A stretch of DNA of 64,000 bases, from positions 62,001 through 126,000 of the forward strand of contig ONAR01000017.1 in NCBI GenBank assembly GCA_900315835.1, written 5' to 3'. Source of the DNA: an uncultured Prevotella sp. (GTDB lineage Bacteria > Bacteroidota > Bacteroidia > Bacteroidales > Bacteroidaceae). This document shows, piece after piece, positions 17,510-24,596 of this stretch (position 1 is its first letter; each line of letters opens with the position of its first letter). A program made the position numbers and the translations under genes. Below the pieces are notes generated by a model. It ran no database searches, was not told the origin of the DNA, and worked only from the letters and a program-made list of their open reading frames with translations.

Positions 17510-19248
17510 TGCAGCCGGTTGTCATAACGGGGAAGGGCATCGTCTGCGCCATTGGCCACGACGAGGACAGCGTTGCTACATCGCTGATGCACCGGCAGTC
17601 GGGCATCGGCGAGATGCGCTATCTGCAGTCGGTACACCATGAGTTGCCCATTGGCGAGGTGAAGTTGAGCAATGCGGAGATGAAGCAGCTGCTCGGCATC
17701 GACCCTTCGCAGCGGGTGAGCCGTACGGCGCTCATGGGCATGATGGCGGTGAGACAAGCCGTGAGCGAGGCTAAGGTGCAGGCCGATGGCCGTCGTCGCA
17801 TCGTACTGATTTCAGGTACGACGGTGGCGGGCATGGACATCACCGAGCAGGTGTTCGGTCAGATGGTGGCCAATGGGGTCGGTGACGAGTGCCTCGACCA
17901 CCACGACTGCGGCAGCAATACGGCTGACATCGCCCGTTATTTCAACCTCTTCGATGACTATACCACCATCTCCACGGCTTGCTCATCGGCCGCCAACGCG
18001 CTGGAACTCGGCGCCGATATGCTCAAGGCCGGCGATGCCGACATCGTCGTGGCGGGTGGAACTGAGGCGCTGTCGAAGTTCCATCTCAATGGCTTCAATG
18101 CGTTGATGATCCTCGACCATGCACCCTGCCGGCCGTTCGACAAGTCGCGCGCAGGCCTCAACCTTGGCGAGGGCGCGGCTTACGTCGTGTTGGAACGACA
18201 AACTGACGCTGAGCAACGTGGAGCGCATATTGATGCTTACCTCTCGGGCTACGGCAACGCCTGCGATGCCTTCCATCAGACGGCGACATCGCCCGACGGT
18301 CTCGGCGCACAGTTGGCCATGCGTGAGGCTTTGACGATGGCTGGACTGAAACCGGCCGACATTCAGTGGGTTCACGCCCACGGTACGGGGACGGTCAACA
18401 ACGATGAGAGCGAGAGCCGGGCCATTCGTCAGGTCTTCAGCGACGCTCAGCCACCCGTCTCCAGCACCAAGGGCTTCACGGGGCATACTACGAGCGCCTC
18501 AGGCAGTATCGCCGCCGTCATCGCCATCATTGCCATGTACCGCCGTTTCATTCCCGTCAACCTCGGTTGGTCGCAGCCGATGGAAGATGGATTGAGCCCT
18601 TATATGCAGACGGCCCCGATCGACCTTCACGCGGTGATGGTCAACTCCTTCGGCTTCGGCGGTAACGACTCCTCGCTCATATTGACCGACCAGCCGACAG
18701 CGACAAAGCAACCCGAGCTTAAAGCTGAGGCCGACATCGTGGAACTGACCCGGGTGGAGAACGACAGTCTTGAGGCGACAAAGCGCATCCGCCAATATGT
18801 CAGTCCGATGGAGTCGCGGCGCATGGGTAAGTTGATGAAGAGTGCGATGCTCACGTCGCTCGATGCGCTCAAGCAAGCCGGGGTCTCTTGCCCCGATGCC
18901 ATCGTTACGGGAACGGCGTGGGGATGCCTCGAAAACAGTGAACAACTGCTGTTGCAACTCATTGAGGGTGAGGACCTGTTCAAGCCCACGCTGTTTATGC
19001 AAAGCACCCACAACACGCTGAGCAGCGCCATCGCCATTCACCTGAAATGCCACGGCGCCAACCTCACCTTCACGCAAAAGGAGCAGTCGTTCGACTGGTC
19101 GCTGTATCAGGCCAAACTGCTGTTGCGCCTCGGCCGCGCCAAAACGGTGTTGGTAGGCTGCCACGATGAGCGCACGGCGCTGTTCAACCGCTTCTTGGGG
19201 CAGGAAGCTGCTCCGGTGCGGTCAACGGCGGTGGTGCTGACAATATAA
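17509..19248 (+). CDS. Second beta-ketoacyl synthase with C-terminal KS-like extension
   Basis: 579 residues. The KS domain (1-395) has the triad Cys158 (TACSSAAN), His291 (HAHGTGT) and His326 (GFTGHTTSA), and is closer to FabF than the first KS. Residues about 410-579 form an extra domain with PTLFMQSTHNTLSSAIAIH, again like the short PF13723-type KS N-terminal domain, and without catalytic residues. The two extensions resemble each other in position and fold signature though not closely in sequence. One KS may initiate and the other elongate; this cannot be assigned from sequence. The start is the ATG at 17509, not the GTG at 17506. Confidence 0.87.
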   Translation: MQPVVITGKGIVCAIGHDEDSVATSLMHRQSGIGEMRYLQSVHHELPIGEVKLSNAEMKQLLGIDPSQRVSRTALMGMMAVRQAVSEAKVQADGRRRIVLISGTTVAGMDITEQVFGQMVANGVGDECLDHHDCGSNTADIARYFNLFDDYTTISTACSSAANALELGADMLKAGDADIVVAGGTEALSKFHLNGFNALMILDHAPCRPFDKSRAGLNLGEGAAYVVLERQTDAEQRGAHIDAYLSGYGNACDAFHQTATSPDGLGAQLAMREALTMAGLKPADIQWVHAHGTGTVNNDESESRAIRQVFSDAQPPVSSTKGFTGHTTSASGSIAAVIAIIAMYRRFIPVNLGWSQPMEDGLSPYMQTAPIDLHAVMVNSFGFGGNDSSLILTDQPTATKQPELKAEADIVELTRVENDSLEATKRIRQYVSPMESRRMGKLMKSAMLTSLDALKQAGVSCPDAIVTGTAWGCLENSEQLLLQLIEGEDLFKPTLFMQSTHNTLSSAIAIHLKCHGANLTFTQKEQSFDWSLYQAKLLLRLGRAKTVLVGCHDERTALFNRFLGQEAAPVRSTAVVLTI

Positions 19249-19266
19249 ATTGAAAGAACAACATTC

Positions 19267-19632
19267 ATGATGGGAACCGTCTATAAGATATTGCCTTTGG
19301 CCCTCGTACAGAGTGCGTTGTTAGCTGGTGGTCAGGTTTTTCTGAAGTTTGCGATGATGCGCATGAAACCCTTCAGTTGGACGTGGTCGTTCTTCGGCAG
19401 TGCGCTGACCAACTGGCCCTTTGCGGCTTGTGGTTTGTGCTTTCTTGCCGCCTCGCTGCTGTGGATGTATATGGTCAAGGTGTTCCCCTTAAGTACGGCC
19501 TATCCGTTGGTGTCGTTGAGCTATGTCTTCGGCATGGTGGCGGCCATCGTCTTCTTCCATGAGGACGTGTCGCTGACCAAATGGATCGGCGTCGGTCTGA
19601 TCATGGTAGGCTGTTGCCTGATTGCCAAATAA
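19267..19632 (+). CDS. Small four-helix DMT/EamA-type transporter
   Basis: A 121-residue, very hydrophobic protein with four predicted membrane helices, in the size and style of SMR/EmrE or ArnE/ArnF flippase subunits. It has the pattern ...LLAGGQVFLKFAMMRM... with a Gln/Lys in helix 1, and ends HEDVSLTKWIGVGLIMVGCCLIAK as in EamA half-units. It would act as a homo-oligomer in the inner membrane. In this operon it may flip a lipid-linked intermediate; no substrate is shown. Confidence 0.75.
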   Translation: MMGTVYKILPLALVQSALLAGGQVFLKFAMMRMKPFSWTWSFFGSALTNWPFAACGLCFLAASLLWMYMVKVFPLSTAYPLVSLSYVFGMVAAIVFFHEDVSLTKWIGVGLIMVGCCLIAK

Positions 19633-19651
19633 AAGGAAAGGAAGTGAAGAG

Positions 19652-20281
19652 ATGAAACCATTCAAGCGTATATTGACCATAGCTTTGCTGCTTTTGCTGA
19701 CGCTCTCAGCCGGGGCGCAGAGCATCACCGAGGCGCAGGCCAGACGACAAATCAACGCTGCCGCTGCCCGCATGCGGACGCTGACGTGCGACTTTGTGCA
19801 GACCAAGAGCCTGCAGATGCTCAAGAGTAAGATTGTCTCCAAAGGGAAGATGTATTATGCGCAGCACAATAAGCTGCGGTGGGAATACACGTCGCCCTAC
19901 AGCTATACGTTCATCCTCAACAACCAGTCGGTATGGATGAAAAACGACAAGGGCACCAATCGCATCAACGTGTCGCAGAGCAAGATGTTCAAGGAGATTA
20001 CGCGTATCATGATGAGCAGTGTGGTGGGCAGTTGCGTAACCGACAACCGCGACTTCGACGTCACGCTTCAGGGTAAGGACAACAACTGGAAAGCCATGAT
20101 GAAGCCCAAGCGCAACCCTATGAAGCAGATGTTCCGCACCATCACCGTTTATTTCGACTTGAAGCGTCAGATGGTCATCGGCGTGCGGATGATTGAGAAG
20201 AACGGCGATACGACGGCCATCGTGCTGAAGAATGCATCGATAAATACCCCAATCAATGAGAAAGTGTTTAGCCTGCATTAG
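19652..20281 (+). CDS. LolA-like outer-membrane lipoprotein carrier
   Basis: A 209-residue periplasmic protein. The signal peptide FKRILTIALLLLLTLSAGAQS is followed by the LolA pattern: MRTLTCDFVQTKSLQMLKSKIVSKGKMYY, then LRWEYTSPYSYTFILN and late KNASINTPINEKVFSL. LolA shuttles lipoproteins or, in polyene clusters, probably the lipidated pigment to the outer membrane. The start at 19652 is chosen over an upstream ATG at 19622 because it has a purine-rich site (GGAAAGGAAGTGAAGAG) and begins the signal peptide directly. It overlaps the next gene by 26 bases. Confidence 0.88.
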   Translation: MKPFKRILTIALLLLLTLSAGAQSITEAQARRQINAAAARMRTLTCDFVQTKSLQMLKSKIVSKGKMYYAQHNKLRWEYTSPYSYTFILNNQSVWMKNDKGTNRINVSQSKMFKEITRIMMSSVVGSCVTDNRDFDVTLQGKDNNWKAMMKPKRNPMKQMFRTITVYFDLKRQMVIGVRMIEKNGDTTAIVLKNASINTPINEKVFSLH

Positions 20282-20720
20282 TCTGCTCATTACGCTGTGG
20301 TGTGCGGTGCCCGTCAGGGCGCAGCAAGACAGCATCCGCTATCCCTTCAGCAGCGGACAGCAAGAGCAATACGCCGCTACGGTGACCGCCTCGAAGGGGT
20401 ACATCAGCGGCATCTGCGTGTTGATCAACGAGAACGACACCATCAAAGGTGCCATTGTCAATGAGTTCGGCATCTCGGCGCTCGACTTCTCTTACGACGT
20501 GAAGGCCGACAAGGTGACGCTCAACCACGTCATTGCCATGCTCGACAAGTGGTATATCCGAGGCGTATTGCGCGAGGATATCCGCCAGTTGCTGAGCCTC
20601 GTGCGCAAAGGAATATACAGTTACGACGATGAGAAATACCACATACGGTATGACTTAAAGCCGATGAACCCTTCAAATAACGATAACAATGATACTGAAG
20701 AACCAACTTTACCGGATTGA
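20256..20720 (+). CDS. Secreted protein of unknown function, polyene operon
   Basis: A 154-residue protein with an N-terminal signal peptide (KCLACISLLITLWCAVPVRAQQ) and a mixed alpha/beta body; the C-terminus is Asn/Asp/Glu-rich. No catalytic motif. The pattern SGICVLINENDTIKGAIVNEFGISALDFSYD suggests a small beta-rich LolB-like or lipid-handling fold, which would fit its place after LolA, but this is only a guess. It overlaps both neighbours (26 bases upstream, 32 downstream). Confidence 0.7.
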   Translation: MRKCLACISLLITLWCAVPVRAQQDSIRYPFSSGQQEQYAATVTASKGYISGICVLINENDTIKGAIVNEFGISALDFSYDVKADKVTLNHVIAMLDKWYIRGVLREDIRQLLSLVRKGIYSYDDEKYHIRYDLKPMNPSNNDNNDTEEPTLPD

Positions 20721-21054
20721 GCAACTGCAGACGACGGATGAGGCGACCAACTTCACCGTCAGCCTCATCGGCAGTTGCTTCATCTATAAGGCCCATTTCC
20801 CCGGCAATCCCATCACGCCAGGGGTGTGCATCGTGCAAACGGCGAGGGAACTGTTGCAGGAACTCGTCGGTCGCGGCTTGGAGATTACCGAGGCCCGCGA
20901 TGTGAAGTTTCTCAACATTCTCTCACCCACCGACCGCAGTCGGGTGACATTCACGTTTACCGACGTAGCTGAGGCTGACGGCCATGTGAAAGCGAAGGTC
21001 AGCGTCCACGATGACGACTTCGTGTTCTGCACCATCGCCTTCACCTGTGCTTGA
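20689..21054 (+). CDS. FabZ/ApeI-like hotdog dehydratase subunit (Glu replaced by Gln)
   Basis: A 121-residue hotdog with the FabZ catalytic segment AHFPGNPITPGVCIVQTARELLQEL. The His of HFPG is present, but the Glu expected in the helix (LIIEAMAQ in FabZ) is Gln (CIVQTAR). The partner gene at 14642 has the reverse: Glu but no HFP. The two may form a heterodimer that builds one complete His/Glu active site, as I recall being reported for ApeI-ApeP of aryl polyene synthesis. It would dehydrate 3-hydroxyacyl-ACP to the conjugated enoyl chain. Confidence 0.85.
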   Translation: MILKNQLYRIEQLQTTDEATNFTVSLIGSCFIYKAHFPGNPITPGVCIVQTARELLQELVGRGLEITEARDVKFLNILSPTDRSRVTFTFTDVAEADGHVKAKVSVHDDDFVFCTIAFTCA

Positions 21055-21081
21055 TCTTAAGATAAGGAAGACAACAACCGA

Positions 21082-22608
21082 ATGACCACACCAACCGTCG
21101 ATAAAGCCGCAATCCGCACATCGCTCCACAACCGGGGCATCTGCGTCATCATCCCTGTATATAATAATGTGGGGACGGTGGATGCCGTGGTGTCTGATGC
21201 CTTGCAATATTGTGGCGACGTGTTTGTTGTCGATGACGGCAGCACCGATGGTACGACAGCTTTGCTGCGTCAGCGGTCTGACATCCGGCTGGTGCATTAC
21301 GACTGCAACCGTGGTAAGGGGCATGCGCTGAAAGAAGGCTTCCGTGCGGCATTGGCAGAGGGCTTTGCTTATGCCATCACAATGGATGCCGACGGTCAGC
21401 ATTCGGCTTCCGACATCCCTGCTTTCCTCACCGCCAACCGCCGCTGGCCCGACGCCCTCATCGTGGGGGCTCGCAGTGAGCGCGGTGCCTCCGACGCCAA
21501 AGGCAGCCGCTTTGCCAATCGTTTCTCCAATTTCTGGTTCTGCGTGCAGACCTTCCATCACCTGCCCGACACACAGACCGGTTACCGTCTTTATCCCTTG
21601 CGTCGGCTCCATGGCTACCGTCTGATTACTGCGCGCTACGAGGCCGAACTCGAGTTGCTTGTCTTCGCCTCATGGCATGGCGTGGCGCTCCTCAGCATCC
21701 CTGTAAGCGTCTATTATCCGCCGCGTGGGGAGCGCGTCAGCCATTTCCGGCCAGGGCTCGACTTCACCCGTATCAGCATCCTCAACACCTTGCTTTGCCT
21801 CTTGGCCGTGGTTTTTGCCCTGCCATTGTGGCTGTTGCGTACCACGGCAACCCTGCTGCGCACCATTGGTACGGCTGCGATGCTACTCATTCCCTTGTTT
21901 TTCATCTTTACGCCATCGATTTGGCTCTACGTCAAAATAGGTAAGATGACGGAGCAGAAGAAGCGCGCCATCCATCAACTCATGTATCGCGTCATTCGGT
22001 TTGCGGTCTATCGCATCGGTCTGCCAGGCGTGCGCTTCCGGTGCCAGGTCAATCCCGAGGTCGATTTCAATAAGCCGTCGGTCATCGTATGCAACCATCA
22101 GTCGCATCTCGACTTGCTTTATCTGCTCACGCTCTCGCCGCGCCTCATCTTCCTTACCAATGACTGGGCCTATCACAATCCGTTCTACGGCTTCATCATC
22201 CGCCATGCGGAGTATTATCCCGCTACAATGGGCATCGACGAGTTGCTGCCGCATTTCAAGTCGCTTGTGGCGCGCGGTTATAGCATTGCCATCTTCCCCG
22301 AAGGCACGCGCTCGGTTGATTTGCAGATAGGTCCGTTCCATCGGGGTGCGGCTTATGTAGCCGACGAACTCGGTCTTGCCATCACGCCCATCTTGCTTCA
22401 CGGGACGGGGCATGTGCTGCGTAAGCATTGTCATCATCTCAATAAAGGACTGGTACGTCTTATCGTGGACAAGCCTATCAGCGTTGAGACGCTTCAGCAA
22501 CACCCCACCTTAAAGCAGCAGACGCGTCTCTTGCATGACCGCTATGTGGAATGGCTGGCTCAGGTCGACGACGAGATGGCACGCAACAATAGGAGGAACG
22601 GCCAATGA
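21082..22608 (+). CDS. GT2 glycosyltransferase fused to PlsC-type acyltransferase
   Basis: 508 residues in two domains. Residues about 12-240 are a DPM1-like GT2 domain (VIIPVYNN, VVDDGSTDGTT, ITMDADGQHS). A hydrophobic stretch spans about 235-280. Residues about 290-500 are an LPLAT domain with the catalytic HX4D motif in CNHQSHLD (near 337) and FPEGTRS (near 404). This single protein could add a sugar and an acyl group to the same polyene-lipid at the cytoplasmic face. It lies 27 bases after the hotdog gene and overlaps the next start by 4 bases. Confidence 0.9.
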   Translation: MTTPTVDKAAIRTSLHNRGICVIIPVYNNVGTVDAVVSDALQYCGDVFVVDDGSTDGTTALLRQRSDIRLVHYDCNRGKGHALKEGFRAALAEGFAYAITMDADGQHSASDIPAFLTANRRWPDALIVGARSERGASDAKGSRFANRFSNFWFCVQTFHHLPDTQTGYRLYPLRRLHGYRLITARYEAELELLVFASWHGVALLSIPVSVYYPPRGERVSHFRPGLDFTRISILNTLLCLLAVVFALPLWLLRTTATLLRTIGTAAMLLIPLFFIFTPSIWLYVKIGKMTEQKKRAIHQLMYRVIRFAVYRIGLPGVRFRCQVNPEVDFNKPSVIVCNHQSHLDLLYLLTLSPRLIFLTNDWAYHNPFYGFIIRHAEYYPATMGIDELLPHFKSLVARGYSIAIFPEGTRSVDLQIGPFHRGAAYVADELGLAITPILLHGTGHVLRKHCHHLNKGLVRLIVDKPISVETLQQHPTLKQQTRLLHDRYVEWLAQVDDEMARNNRRNGQ

Positions 22609-23444
22609 GACAGTTGAGATACCTATTTCTCCTCATCGTGCTGCTGCTCAGCTTCGGCATCGTAACGGTTCAGGCCCGTAAGGTCAAGGACGTCAGCACG
22701 ATGTTGACGCCATATCTGGCTCCGGGCAGCAGCCGTCCGGCCGTCATCGTCTGCCCCGGTGGCAGCTATTTCTGGCACGACATGGTCAATGAGGGCGACG
22801 CTGTGGGGCGATGGCTTCAACGTAATGGCATATCGGCCTTTGTCTTGCGCTACCGCACGGCCTACGTACCGGCATTCATCTTCCACTACCGGCTGCTGTT
22901 TCGTGGCAACCGTTATCCTGATGCGCTCAACGATTTGCGTCAGACCTTGCGTTATCTTCGCCAGCATGCTGCCAGCCTGCATATCGACGGTCATCGCATC
23001 GGCGTGATGGGGTTCTCGGCTGGTGGACATCTGGCCATGAGCGCGGTCGAACTGCTCCCCGAGAGTGAATGGCCATCGTTTGTGGCTCCCATCTATCCCG
23101 TGGTCACGATGTCGCATCCCTGCGTCCACAAGCGATCGCGCCGCGGATTGCTCGGCGACAACAGAACCGGCAACCGCAAACTGTGCGACAGCCTGTCGTT
23201 GGAGCGTCATGTGCCGGCCAACTGTCCGCCGGTGTTCCTGGTCAATTGCAAGGACGACCCTATCGTTCCACCCCACAATGCCGAGCTGCTCGACTCCGCA
23301 CTGACGGCCAAGCAGGTGCCGCACCGCTATATTCAATATGCCACCGGCGGCCATGGCTTTGGTGCGTCTAATCTCAAAGGAACGGCTGAATGCCGCCAAT
23401 GGCGCAGTCGGTTCCTGTCGTGGTTCAAGGCGTTGAAACTTTAA
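22605..23444 (+). CDS. Exported alpha/beta-hydrolase esterase (BD-FAE/DLH type)
   Basis: A 279-residue protein with a signal-like N-terminus (about residues 6-25), then an alpha/beta-hydrolase: oxyanion VIVCPGGSYFWH, nucleophile Ser in VMGFSAGGHLAM, Asp in VNCKDDPIVP, and His in ATGGHGFGAS. The full triad is visible. It probably works in the periplasm and could trim or release an acyl or aryl ester of the pathway product; a second esterase is encoded at 27390. Its presence in the operon is by overlap with the previous stop. Confidence 0.86.
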   Translation: MRQLRYLFLLIVLLLSFGIVTVQARKVKDVSTMLTPYLAPGSSRPAVIVCPGGSYFWHDMVNEGDAVGRWLQRNGISAFVLRYRTAYVPAFIFHYRLLFRGNRYPDALNDLRQTLRYLRQHAASLHIDGHRIGVMGFSAGGHLAMSAVELLPESEWPSFVAPIYPVVTMSHPCVHKRSRRGLLGDNRTGNRKLCDSLSLERHVPANCPPVFLVNCKDDPIVPPHNAELLDSALTAKQVPHRYIQYATGGHGFGASNLKGTAECRQWRSRFLSWFKALKL

Positions 23445-23447
23445 TGA

Positions 23448-24596
23448 ATGAAGAAAATGGAAACAACCAACTTTGATGATATCCGTCCTTATACCGACGC
23501 GGAACTGCCGGCAGCGATGCAGCGCATTGCCAGCCACCGGTTTTTCCCCATATTGGCTTATTACGTCTACCCTGGGACCAACATCGATGACGTAAGACAG
23601 AAGTTGCTGTCGTTTAAGACTATCCGCGACTTCCAACTTGAGGTAATGCGTCGGGTCAACGAGCAGGTTATCCAGCGGAGCATCAGTCATTTCACCTGCA
23701 ACGGCCTCGACCGTCTGAAAGCCACCGCGTCTTATCTTTATGTCTCCAATCATCGAGACATCATGTTGGACGCCAGTTTGTTGGAGTATGCCCTGTTTTT
23801 GCACGGCTTTGATACGACGGAGATCACTTTCGGCGCCAACTTGATGCAGGGTGAGCTCGTCACCGACATTGGCAAATGCAATAAAATGTTCCGCGTGGAG
23901 CGGCCTGGCGGCAATTGGCGCGACTTTTATCATGCGTCGGTTCACCTCTCGCGTTATATCCACTACACCATCACCGAGAAGCATCAGTCCGTCTGGATTG
24001 CGCAGCGCAACGGACGAACGAAGAACGGCATGGATGCTACCGACCAAGGCATCATCAAGATGTTTGGCATGGCTCGTACCGATGATAAGGTCGGCGTATT
24101 GTCAGCGCTGCATATCGTACCGGTCTCTGTGTCGTACGAATGGGAGCCTTGCGACATTCTGAAGACGCTCGAACTGTATGCCTCGCAGTCGGGGCGCTAC
24201 ACGAAGAAACCCGGCGAGGACCTTAACAGCATCCTCACCGGCGTCATGCAACCGAAGGGTGACGTTCATTTTGAGGTCTGCGCGCCTATCACCGACGCCG
24301 AGCTGAAGGCGCTCGATCCGCTGACCAGCAATGAGTATCACAAAGCGGTGGCGCATCTGTTGGACACACGCATCGTTAGCGCCTATCACTTGTTCCCCAA
24401 CAATTATATTGCTTATGACCTCAGATATGGCTGCAATAAATACCAGCAAATGTATACTACTGAGCAGCGTGAGGCCTTCGTCAACCACATGAAGGAACTC
24501 GACCGCTACGACACCTGCAACATGGAGCAGCTATACGACCTGTTCCTATCCATTTACGCCAACCCGATTGTCAACAAACGTAAGATGAATGAATAA
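23448..24596 (+). CDS. Glycerol-phosphate-type acyltransferase
   Basis: A 382-residue LPLAT-superfamily enzyme. The catalytic motif is an HX5D form (SNHRDIMLDAS, about residues 99-109). The usual FPEGTRS block is replaced by IAQRNGRTKNGMD, as in PlsB-type enzymes. No signal peptide or strong membrane helix. It is the third acyltransferase domain in the operon, besides the LpxL-like and PlsC-like ones, and suggests the polyene is built into a multi-acylated glycerolipid-like molecule. Met4 is an alternative start. It overlaps the next gene by 8 bases. Confidence 0.85.
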   Translation: MKKMETTNFDDIRPYTDAELPAAMQRIASHRFFPILAYYVYPGTNIDDVRQKLLSFKTIRDFQLEVMRRVNEQVIQRSISHFTCNGLDRLKATASYLYVSNHRDIMLDASLLEYALFLHGFDTTEITFGANLMQGELVTDIGKCNKMFRVERPGGNWRDFYHASVHLSRYIHYTITEKHQSVWIAQRNGRTKNGMDATDQGIIKMFGMARTDDKVGVLSALHIVPVSVSYEWEPCDILKTLELYASQSGRYTKKPGEDLNSILTGVMQPKGDVHFEVCAPITDAELKALDPLTSNEYHKAVAHLLDTRIVSAYHLFPNNYIAYDLRYGCNKYQQMYTTEQREAFVNHMKELDRYDTCNMEQLYDLFLSIYANPIVNKRKMNE

